Source: Saposhnikovia divaricata (lineage: Eukaryota; Streptophyta; Magnoliopsida; Apiales; Apiaceae). From it: a DNA stretch of 64,000 nucleotides. Of this stretch, positions 53,756 through 64,000 are shown piece by piece. A model generated the notes under the pieces. That model made no database searches, was not told the DNA's origin, and saw only the letters and a program-made list of their open reading frames with translations. The stretch covers positions 201,975,148 through 202,039,147 of the forward strand of contig CM071598.1 in NCBI GenBank assembly GCA_036435485.1, in the 5' to 3' direction. Position 1 is the stretch's first letter. Each line of letters opens with the position of its first letter. Both the position numbers and the translations under genes were made by a program.

Positions 53756-56700
53756 AACTGCACTGTACATAGATTATTTCTAGTAACTTGGTTTTTTGTT
53801 CAGTTTTTTACTTTATTAATTTCACAAAAAAGTCTTGTTGTAATTCAAGAAAAGTCTCAAAAGCCTTAGAAGCTTGTTTTAATTTTTTTTCCCCACGCAA
53901 TGAATAAATTATATTAAGGATAATAATAAGAAATAAGAAACTGATTGAGTGCTGATATAATAAATCTTAAGTTATAAGTTTAGAAGCATTTAAACCCATG
54001 AGAAATGAATATTTACATATAAAGTCAAGTAAAATGGAAATTTCATCGTGTTGAAGTAGCTCGTTGCCAGTGACCTTATAACACACTATTAACCGATCAA
54101 TCCTGTTATATATAGATGTAACTTCCTGGTTCAATGTATCTGTAAGACCGTCAAGATCCTATAAGACATACGTATAGTTAGCTAATTTTCTATCATAATA
54201 TTTCAGATAACGACATAGATATAACTTTCAAGGTCATACATATATGTTTGTTATGTCACTAATAGAGACTAAAATATTAAATTTTAATCAATAAATATTA
54301 TTTAGTAATTTTTAAACTATTCCTAAGAAAAAATTGCGCTTGACCTGAAAGGTCAGAAAAATAATACAAAAACTGTTAAGGACACAGGTCAAACGACCAT
54401 ACTTATCATATATTTTTTTACTTTTTCAATTGCAAATGTGGTAACAAAAGTTTGTAGCCATACACCATAAAGTACTTTATAGAGAGTACCCATTAATAAC
54501 ATATCCTTGTCTGCCTTGTTTGCGTATGTTCTGATGACCTGCCATTAAAGTAAAGTGGCAATTTATTTTCAAAAAAATTAAAAATATAATTCAACTTATA
54601 TTCTCGAATGGGCAATGGCAATCATTAACTATGGCATGAAATTCATTCATATTTAGGATCCATCAACAATTATGTAAATTCATCAAATATAAGAAAAGAC
54701 TAAAATGAACATCTTAGGTTATATAATTTAGTGACTTTAGCTTTAGAGTCCCCATGTTAAAGTTGACTACCAAAGTATAGAAATGATTTTGGAGAATATA
54801 GATAGGTGGTTTTTATAACTACTTTGACAACAAAAAAATTGTGACATAATATGCATTCGACACACAAACAAATATATTAATATAAGTATTATGAAGTTGA
54901 GAAAAGTTATATGCTTTAATTTAGAACATGCATGTGTGTGTGAATAAGTGTGTATGTATTTTTGTTAGTAAGAAAATCAAAAGTATATACATAAAGTAAT
55001 TAACTCTTATAAAAAAAACAACATCATTCACAAACATTTCTTTTTTCAATCTAATAATTTAAATTATCAAATGCAAACATTTCGTAGATATACAACTACG
55101 GTAGTCATATTTAGTTTGAGGAAGGAATAAGGATGCTCACCGGGATGTGGTATAATCTCAAAAAAGTATGTAGACTATTTTTTTGAAGTAGATTTGTCTG
55201 TTTGTCCCACAAAAGACCATAAACAAAATTTACAATGATAAGTTTCAACTTATTTTAATTTGTCAAGTTTACACTTATATTTCATATACATCAATCTGAT
55301 TATCTTGTAAAAGATGGAGGTGAAAAAGGTAAGATGCGAAGAAAAATATGAGACATAAAAAATATAAAATTTTGAAATTTTGAAATAGTAAAATAATTAA
55401 ATATATATTTGAAATCAAGATTTTATTTACACAAGCATCACATCATATATATATATATATAATTATTTGTTCAGCTAATTTAATATTATATCTACTGCGA
55501 ACTTATTATGTACTTATCTTTACATTCCTGGATTTCATTTTATTAATGGCAAAACACAAATTAAATTTAAAGACGGATATTTAAAATGCTAATAATGAAA
55601 AACACTAGATGGTTCTGATTTTGAAGTATAATTATAAACTATTTATTTAATTATTAGTACATCTAAATTAATATTAATTTTTATGTGAACTTACTAATTA
55701 ATTGACTTTACATTCTTGGATTTTTAAAGTAATAGGAAACCATAAAAATATTTAAGGACAAATAATCAAAATGATATTTATAGAAAAATGAATGGGTTTG
55801 ATTTTGAATGATAATTATATTAAAAAATGTTTCAAAATAAATGATAATTAATGGTTTAAGATTGTTTCAATATCTTTTGTCATTGATTCGTGTTGTGAAT
55901 TCAAGATGCATTCTGAAAGGTTATGACCATTCATTATGTACCTTTGAATATTAAGTTGATGAAATAATAATATATATAATATTAAATTCATTAGCAATTA
56001 AGTTGATGAAAGAAATAGATTTTTTATTAATGTATTGAAGAAAAAAACCGTCGAATGCATTTTCATTGAATGTGACTTGTGTGTTTTTCTCAAGAATCAA
56101 TTTATAGGGGTCTGGAAAAATTCTGCTTCAGAGGAATCAAGAAACTGATCTTATATGGGCATTGACCCCTTCTAGAAAGGTCATTTGAGGAAAACTATAT
56201 TGTACTTTTAAATGTATGACAATGAAACAATATATATTTTAGTGATCATGCAAGTAAGTTATGAATGATTACATTGACAACCCAACATTGTAAAAAATGT
56301 CATTTATCTATGGGCACGTCTAATAATGTAAATAATTCGGTGTAATGTGATAAGGATTGATGCCTACAATTCAGTAACCTTAGAGGATTTGGAATAAGGA
56401 TGATGAAAACCTAGATTGATTTTAATTATTTTTTTGTCAAAATTGTTTTTTAGTTAATTTTATTGGACAATTGAAATACAAAACATACGATACATATATG
56501 TAATCGAAATAAAAAAATAATATATCCAAGTATCGTCTGTCATTTAATAAAAAGATACTAAGTAGTACTTTAACCAAAATTGATATGATTTAAGCATGAG
56601 GAGAATTGATGCAAATACTTAGTTCATCAACGTTGGGTAGGTCTGATGGGGAATATGGAATAAGCAGTTTAGATTTTCTGTAATGATTAAATTGACATAA

Positions 56701-58147
56701 TAATTGTAATTTTTAGTTTGTAAGAATTTTATATTGGAGGTATTTTTATTTTATGTAAATTGATTATTAGTTAATCGTTAAAATATAAAGTAGTAGTTAT
56801 TATGTTTAGTTATTTGATATAAAAAATAATTATCAGTTGTTAATGAGTTTAACTTGAGTTGAGTTTAATCTTCGCTGAAACGTAAAATCTAGATGCAATA
56901 AAGAAACATGTTACATTAAGTTTAATTGGTCTAAAATTTAGTAGACTCTGATTGATGCTAAAATAATTCACAATATTCTGATTGGTTAGCTAATATGTTG
57001 TAGATTCGGGTATTATAATAAAAGATGTTAAAAAACAATTCATAACTAAAAGATGTATAAACATATGTAATTTACTGTTATGTGGATTATAGAAAATATT
57101 ATTTATGGTAAATAATAAAAGTTTTGTTTGTAATTGATTGATTGAAAATTTAGAAGTGAATTATGATTGTCTCTTAAATATTTTTTATTTTTTTGATTTG
57201 TAATTTATTCACCAACCAATAATAATACTTTTTTAACGTGTATTTAATAATTTAAATAATTAAAATATATGTAGTGTTGGCTTATATGCATTTATTAATT
57301 AATTTTATTAACAAATTATGAATGCATATATTTTTGAGCTTTTAAAAAAAAGCGAGTATTTGAAGGTATGGATTTTATCCAAGTTATTTAAAATCTGATT
57401 TCAAATCTGATTTTTTCAGATTTATAGTTGAGTTAGATTATAATTGTTTAAAATCGGTTATAATTGTATAATATATATTATGAAAATCAATTTATAATGT
57501 TTGATAATATGATTGTGATTAATTTTATATTAAAAGAGTGGTTGATTAATTAATGAGTAGCTATGAAATTTAATTAAAATATATAATAGTATATCGTGAT
57601 TGATTTCAATTTAAAATATTGATTTTTTAGTAATTTTTTTGATTTAAAAAATAAGTATTTATGGGTATGTTAAATAAAATCAATATTGTATTTAAATTAG
57701 AATTGTTAAGTAATCATGGTTAATGAGGTATGGTGAGAATGTAAATAAGGAAAATTCTTAATATTACATGATTGGTCTAAAATTTAGGAGTTAGATCTGA
57801 TTGGTTCTAAAATAATTCATAATTTTCTGATTGGTTAACTGCACAAGGTAGACTCACGTATTATAATAGATATAGTGTGGTCATTTTAGTATCCAATAAA
57901 ATATAAAGTATATTTTGTAAATATGTCAGAAAAAATTCCCTAAAATCAATCTCTCATGATCCTTTTTTTCATTTGTAAATAAATCGAATCGACTTTGTCA
58001 AATTTAGTTTGTAAATAACTCGAATTAAATTTATCAAATTTAGTCCATTTGCTTACTGGTCCTACGAGAAAAGATATAAATAAACATGCTTCATCTTTAG
58101 TATTTAAGCATCCGGGCTTTCCAAAAACAGAAAGGAGAAGTCTTAGA
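53756..58147. other. Long AT-rich intergenic region
   Basis: No supported gene on either strand and no ORF of note. It contains a (TA)n run at about 55448 and a pair of ~97-bp direct repeats listed separately. Probably old transposon debris. Confidence 0.5.
56925..57868 (+). repeat. Pair of ~97-bp direct repeats
   Basis: 56925-57020 and 57771-57868 share ATTGGTCTAAAATTTAG, CTAAAATAATTCA, TTCTGATTGGTTA and TATTATAATA in the same order. They are about 850 bp apart and could be the two ends of an old LTR-like or duplicated element. Non-coding. Confidence 0.6.
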
Positions 58148-58467
58148 ATGTGTTTGGGGGTAACTTAAAGTCGTTTGAAAGTCGTCTCAGCTTGCTTTAG
58201 TTTGGTCAATATGTTTGTTTGCGTATATTAAAATTTTTAATTTAAAATTTGTTTTAGTTTGAAAAAATTTTAAATACCTCTTAAAATTTTCTTAATTTAT
58301 TTTTTTCTCACATCAAATTTTATATATTTAAATCATATTTTAATTCATGTTTTATTCTTTGTATATATTTGAACTTTATAGTTTTATCTTATGTAAAAAA
58401 TATAAATTTATATTTTCAATTAAATTATTTAGAATAAATTCATTTTAAGTAAAATTAGCCAAACATT
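58148..58467. mobile_element. MITE, TGTTTGG-ended, copy 5
   Basis: Begins AATGTGTTTGGGGG and ends AATTAGCCAAACATT. AT-rich interior, non-coding. Confidence 0.55.
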
Positions 58468-58904
58468 AAATTTAAAGTTCAAATTATCATCTCTTGCACT
58501 TAAAGTGAATAAATTATATTTTAAATTATAAATAACATTTTTAAATTAATCCAAATGAAATTAGTGATGAAATAAAACTAATGCATTATGTGAGGAGAGC
58601 TTAAGGTTCATTTCTTGTCAATATCCTTTAATTTCTTTTTCTTATGCATTTAGATTTGACATTGCTGCATGACAACAACGATATTTCTATGTACTCATGG
58701 GCCATGGCACACTACACAATTACATGCCACTGCCACAACCACAACTGCAACACTTTTTCTGCACCTCTCAAGTCTCAACACGACTCTCATATATAATATA
58801 ATTCAATACACACAATAAATAATTTTAATTAGTCTAAAATTATAATCAGAGATGACGTCCAATTCTTTAGCGAAACTACCAGATAATTGAAGACCAGTAT
58901 GTTA

Positions 58905-59120
58905 GGGGATGTTTGAGGGAATTTTTTTTCAAAATAAGTCAACTTATTTTAAGATAAAGTTAAAATTTATTAACTTTTTTCTGAAAAAAATTAAATTTTT
59001 TTTGCAACTTATAGAATCTCAAACATACATTAATACTTGTATAATTTTTTTTTATCAAAATATGAAATTTTTACCCGAAAATAAGTACTTAAGAACTTAA
59101 AAAAGGTGAGCCAAACATGC
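58905..59120. mobile_element. MITE, TGTTTG-ended, copy 6
   Basis: Close relative of copy 1 (13677-13889), sharing AATAAGTCAACTTATTTT, TCTCAAACATACATTAA and TTTTTACCCGAAAATAAG. It ends GAGCCAAACATGC. Confidence 0.7.
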
Positions 59121-59403
59121 TAATTATTTAGACCGAAGCTTCTGTCGGGGTGGCACCCAGCCGGAAACTAATGTCTAGTTCATTTGTTATATTATGAAGG
59201 CAAAAAACCAAGAACTACAAAAGAAAAAAAGAGCAGCAGTACTGAAAATTGTTGCAAATCATAGCATTATATGTTATACATTAAATATATATAAGTGTTT
59301 TGTATATGAAAATTTATGAATTTTAATATTTGTATGATTAAAATTAAAATTCATTACATATTTTAATACATAAACATAATTTAATAATATATGTTATAAT
59401 ACA

Positions 59404-59540
59404 TTTTCGGTTCGATTATTCAATTCGGTTGATGAGATAAAATTGTAACCAAAATCAAACCATTAATTCGGTTCTTCGATTTGATTTTTCGATATAATTT
59501 TCGGTTTCGGTTTGATTTCAATTTTTTTTCTCACCCTTAG
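59404..59540. repeat. TTCGGTT-rich repeat fragment
   Basis: Degenerate TTCGGTTTCGGTT words ending in CTCACCCTTAG. It resembles the repetitive end of a non-autonomous element; no partner end was identified with confidence. Confidence 0.45.
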
Positions 59541-59892
59541 GAGTTACATTACTATGGTTACATTTTTTTTAAAAAAATTTTCTATCCACAAAAATAATCC
59601 AAACAGATGATTTATCTACCAACCAGCACCCAGCACCCGTCCCACTTAAATTAGTTTGTTTGATATTTTTTTATCAATTTGATTAAACTTTAAATTATTT
59701 TTAAAAATTACTGACTTATATTTTTATAGATCTAAAAAATGTAGGTCATAATAGATTATTTATATTTTCTTATCATTTTTTCCATTAATTGCATTTAATA
59801 TATGATACACGTAATTTAAATTATAAAATTGAATAATTTAATCAAAAAAGTTAAACAAACCAATTTGAATGGAAGAGAAGCAGTATTACATA

Positions 59893-60219
59893 GAGCCTGT
59901 TTGATTATGATTAAAATTATTACCACGACTTAAAATTGCTTAAAGTGATAAGTGAAAATTAAAAATTTTAAATGTTTGGGTAATTTTATATTATAAGTGA
60001 CTTATGAATTATTAAAAATGTAAATATAAAAATAAATTTGATAAATTATCTATTTAAATGATGATATTAACTTTCATCAAATAAAATTTTCAAAATAAAA
60101 TAAATTATTCAAAAAAATATATTTTACCAACTTTTAACTTTAAACTATTTTTCAATTTTAAATCAATTTCTGATTTATTACACTACACAAACTTTTAAAT
60201 CAGTTGTCAAACGTGCTCA
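59893..60219. mobile_element. MITE, CTGTTTG/CAAACG-ended, copy 7
   Basis: Begins GAGCCTGTTTGAT and ends TTGTCAAACGTGCTC, with an interior of ACTTAAA and AAATTTT words. Non-coding. Confidence 0.5.
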
Positions 60220-60406
60220 TAGTCATTAACCTGTGATCAACTTTAAGCATAAGTGGCATACATCCAAGGATTGATAAAATCACTTGTAAACCCCACCACC
60301 AAGAATCTTTTCAAAGTCGCCAAGCAATAGTAGAGGAATCTTTAATTGAATCTTTCAAAAAGACAACCAAATATATACTAGTAGTATAGTCCTAGTCTCC
60401 TAGATA

Positions 60407-60928
60407 GGGGTTGCAAAATCTGACACGACCCGGAACCCGACACGGAAAAATACGAATTAGGGTCGGGATTTTTACGTTTCGGGTCGGGTTCGGGTTGGGT
60501 AAATTTTTACCCGTTGGGTTCGGGTCGGGTTCGGGTTAACCCAGTGTACCCGAACCTGACCCGAAAATTTTTTATATATAATATATTATATATAAATATA
60601 TATTTATATTACAAAATATTTACATTTGTCAACTATTTATATATTATTTAAATAATTTTATTCAAATATCATCTAATAAAGTTATTATTATATATTTTTT
60701 TAATATATTATAAAGAAAAATAATTTAATAAAATTATAATAATTAATTTTTAATAATTTTCGGGTCAAAACAGGTCATTTTCGGGTTGATCGGGTACATA
60801 ACAGGTCGGGTTCGGGTTGAAAATTTCAACCCGTTTCGGGTTCGGGTCGGGTTCGGATTGACCCAAAAACAGGACCAAATACAGCAAACCCGACACGAAC
60901 CCGACCTGTTACCCGAAATTGCCACCCC
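60407..60928. mobile_element. Non-autonomous element with CGGGT-rich ends
   Basis: Both ends carry arrays of CGGGTCGGGTTCGGGT (60420-60570 and, inverted in part, 60760-60915), bounded by GGGGTTGC at 60407 and TTGCCACCCC at the right. The AT-rich core (60575-60755) is non-coding. The small minus-strand ORF at 60743-60952 only reads through the repeats. Confidence 0.6.
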
Positions 60929-61618
60929 AACTCGTAGACCACACTGAACCATTCATTATACTTTAAGTGAATATAGTTGCAACATGGAGTTACCCAATTT
61001 TTTTATAATAAAAATATAATAATATAGATACCTCAACTTCTTTATAGCCAATATTTGGTTTTTGCTTTTCTGTCTTACTTGATTGTATTATTAAAGTACT
61101 TTAAAAGTCACTTTTACTTTCCAAGTACTTTTCCAACTGTTTTTGCTCCCTTCTATAGTTGAGTGAGGTCATGGTTGCTACAAAGCCTATACATATGAGT
61201 ACTCCCATAATTCTAGTGATGGAAACTAATATAAATTATTATTAATTGTTCGATATTATTCGGGACTTAAAATGAAATTTACACTAAAATTTGGGATTTA
61301 AAATACATTTTCTTCTTAAAATTTTTAATTTAATCAAGAATTTCGATCCAAATTAGCCCCTTTCGCTCAACCATAGTATAGATTTGTACACATATGAGGT
61401 ACTGTTTTAGTGATTAATCTAATTGAGTTGCTTTTAGTTCATGAATGCATTATTTAGGAGAGGAACTAATAATAGAGTTGATCACCATTTGGCATCACCC
61501 TCATGATCCTTTTCACATTATTTCATCATTATTTTTAAGTGGAGACAACACTTGGACTTTTTACTGTGTTATTTTTGAATTATTTGGCCGTGTGATATGA
61601 AAGCATAACGGTTCAATT

Positions 61619-61830
61619 ATGTGCTTGTTTGAGAAAAGTTATATTAAGTACTTATTTTCGGGTAAAAGTTTCATATTTTGATAATTTTTTTTTATAAAAG
61701 TATTTAATGTATGTTTGTAATTATATAATTTACAAAAAAAATTAACTTTTTCAGAAAATAGTTAGTAATCTCTAACTTTGTCCTAAAATAAGTTGATTTA
61801 TTTCGAAAATAAATTCCCCAAACACCCCTA
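61619..61830. mobile_element. MITE, GTTTG-ended, copy 8 (inverted)
   Basis: Reverse-complement relative of copies 1 and 6: it contains TTATTTTCGGGTAAAAGTTT and CCTAAAATAAGTTGATTTAT and ends CCCCAAACACCCC. Confidence 0.7.
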
Positions 61831-61907
61831 TTTAGATTTTCTTCTATTACTATATATTAAAAGCTGACACAAGGGTAAAAAGAAGTGAAATTATGTTTGT
61901 ATTGGGA

Positions 61908-61965
61908 TTCGAACCACTAACCCTTTTCCATTAAACTCATGCCATAACCAACTTTGCTATACTTA
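61908..61965 (-). other. tRNA-like sequence with A/B-box motifs
   Basis: On the minus strand TTGGTTATGGCATGAG (D-arm-like) and GGTTCGAATCCC (T-arm/B box) are spaced as in a tRNA, but the flanks do not form an acceptor stem that I can see. It is more likely a SINE or tRNA relic than a working tRNA gene. Confidence 0.4.
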
Positions 61966-62807
61966 ATTTTGAGTTTTGTTCAAAAATCCTATAAGATAAG
62001 CCACATCTTCTATTCTTGTCCATTCTTCTTTTAGTTTTATTTTTGAATAAATAAAATATTGATTTATATTATTTCTAAAATATTGGATAGATAAACTTAC
62101 GAAAAATATTCTAATCGATTGAGTATACTCTACAATTCTCTTTTGTCATTTTATATTATACATACTTTAACCGAGTACAAAAAAAATTATTTATATGCGT
62201 CTCCAATCCATGTAGATACTAAATTCTTGAAATTAAAAATAAAATTTGATTTTAAGAAATATGTAAATTTTAGTTATCAAATCATAAATAATTAATAATT
62301 GCATCACATTAGTTTTAGGTATATCAAAATTTAAATATGTGAGTTATATTATGGGGTTTGATCGACCAACTATTTAGACTTTCAACGAATAAAATATATG
62401 ATTGGTCTAAAAACATATATATTTAAATATACAGGGGGAAAAAATGAAATTATGTTAAAAAGATGAGAACTCTAAAACTATGATCTATGTTATATATAAA
62501 AAAGTAACATAATTAATTAACATTCAACAAAATCAAAAAATATATAAAATTTTAAATCATAATTTTATTACAAAACTACAACAATTATTTATAATGATCA
62601 ATTAGACTATAACTCGACTATGAAGTATGGTACATATGAATATTTATATAATTTGACAAACTGATCAAAATATAATATATAATGGTTGAGTACTTAAATC
62701 AATATAAGATAAAATCAAAAAAATTGATTGTAAATTTCTTATACATGCGTTGGTCATTAAGGTCGTTTTATCATATTTAACATTAACTGAAATATTTAGA
62801 AGAGAAA

Positions 62808-62976
62808 AATGTTCATATAGTTAACCGTAGGTAATTACCTTAAGTTATCAACATTTCGAGTATAAAAAGTAGATGGCATTTTTATAATAATGAAATCCAC
62901 CCCATGCTAGCCTTCGAATAGTATTATAATATGTCTTAACTTTAGGTAATTATCTACAATTAATTATAGGATCATT
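62808..62976. mobile_element. MITE with AGTTAAC-containing ends, copy 2
   Basis: Relative of 39568-39759: starts AATGTTCATATAGTTAACCG and ends AATTATAGGATCATT, followed by AAGCCCTA. Non-coding. Confidence 0.65.
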
Positions 62977-63170
62977 AAGCCCTATTTAGAAAATTTAAAA
63001 ATTGAGTTAAAAACTAATTCAAAATGTAATATAAAAAATTAGTATGGAAAATTATAAAATAGTTATAAAAATATTAGATAAATTAAAATCTTATAGTTTA
63101 TCATATTTTTAATTACGAGAAATTAGTTCAGTGCCCGTGCCTTGCACGGAGGCACGGGCTTTTATGCTAG

Positions 63171-64000
63171 TAACTATTGGTTGGTCTACCGCATTTTAGT
63201 TCTTTCTGACAATTGATCGAGTACATTTGTTAGATTAGTATGTGCAAATATGAAATATGCAGTATCCATTCAAGTTTTGGTGAACGTTTTCTCCTAAAAC
63301 GTTTCTAGTTACAATTTTCTTTGTGGGAAATTTCGTCAAAGATCTCACTTGCTGACGAAATGTCGATAATTTGTATCATACCTTATACCTAATGATTAAT
63401 AATTATCTGGCACTTAATCTTCAATGGTATTAACTAAAAATGATTGGTTAAATTAGATAAAATATTGATTATGTAAAATTTTCCGAACCTGTAAAAAGTT
63501 GTGCTCCAATGGTATATTAGCTATAATGTTATGTTATTATTATTTCAGATTATTATTAATAGAATCTATTTTTTTAAGGTAATAGATCATGTAAAATCTT
63601 CTTTACAGGTCTCTATAGGTTGACCAAATATAGCCAACGAATAAATTTTTTGATAACAGTAATATTTCTTTGGAGTGATATTTTTTTTACATAATTTCTA
63701 TAAATTTTATTTTTGGTAATATATTTGTGATTTTAGCTAAGAGGTATTCTCCATTGGAGATGCTCTTACAAGTTATAACTAACTCATCTACTACTCAAAA
63801 AAAAAAACTCATCTAATAATTTTTAGATTATTTCTAATAATTAATAATTAGTTGGTACTATTGGGCCGCACAACATCCATTAATTTCACATTAGTATGAT
63901 ATTGTCCGCACAACCAATGCCCGCACGGATTTGTTTTTGTGCTCCTCCCAAATGACCTCATACTAATGGAGTTATTTGGCTGCTTATATTCAAGATAATT
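63171..64000. other. Intergenic, no gene seen
   Basis: AT-rich, no ORF or recognisable repeat. Confidence 0.45.

Larger units (their letters stand above)
61843..63170 (+). mobile_element. Helitron candidate with strong 3' hairpin
   Basis: The 3' end is clear: a 9-bp stem GCCCGTGCC/GGCACGGGC, then TTTTATG and CTAG (63167-63170) followed by T. A likely 5' end TCTATTACTATATATTAAAA is at 61843, but the base before it is T, not the expected A, so the start is less certain. Inside are a tRNA-like segment (61908-61965) and a MITE (62808-62976). No helicase. Confidence 0.55.

Noticed and set aside
60743..60952. 69-codon minus-strand ORF in CGGGT repeats
   Set aside because: It is a read-through of the terminal repeats of a non-autonomous element.
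61908..61965. Functional tRNA gene on the minus strand
   Set aside because: A- and B-box-like motifs are present but no acceptor stem or clear anticodon arm could be drawn.

Overview
The window is nuclear DNA of a flowering plant. It is very AT-rich and mostly intergenic, and it is packed with plant transposable elements: Ty1/copia elements primed by initiator-Met tRNA, Helitrons, Emigrant/pogo, Stowaway and hAT-type MITEs, and a tRNA-derived SINE. The only intact host genes are a Cf-9-type receptor-like protein and a plant-specific CC-type glutaredoxin. A eudicot is clear. An Apiaceae-like host (carrot or celery relatives) is my guess from the look of the large copia polyprotein and is not proven.

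Layout. 1-620: edge of a minus-strand copia LTR. 1061-7690: a small receptor-like-protein (RLP) locus, with one intact gene (2908-5895) flanked by two broken relatives. 9990-17117: degraded DNA transposons and one SINE. 19722-23159: a long Emigrant-like element with an LTR-like insert. 23186-34036: a nest in which three Helitrons of one family (one plus-strand, two tandem on the minus strand) surround a young copia element (24314-29963). 35228-35653: the glutaredoxin gene. 40590-53629: a 13-kb Sirevirus-like copia element with LTRs that read as identical, separate gag and pol frames, and an extra 1503-codon ORF behind its own putative promoter. 54-64 kb: AT-rich intergenic DNA with MITEs and a further Helitron.

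The most unusual signal is an 8-10 bp sequence, CAACGGAT (longer form TATCAACGGATA). I count about 37 exact copies on both strands in the large copia element and 8 per LTR in the smaller one. Only one other copy was noticed in the window. The copies lie upstream of each TATA box: both LTR promoters and the putative internal promoter of the extra ORF. They also sit inside gag, pol and the extra ORF in different orientations and reading frames, encoding different peptides. Many are paired as short hairpins. This suggests selection on the DNA or RNA, not the protein: possibly a transposon-borne cis-element that a MYB-type factor could read (its core matches CNGTTR and the AACGG core of MSA elements). 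That reading is inference.

The host genes are independent of each other. The RLP would be a plasma-membrane immune receptor without a kinase. The glutaredoxin would be a redox regulator of TGA transcription factors, but its C-terminus is unusual.
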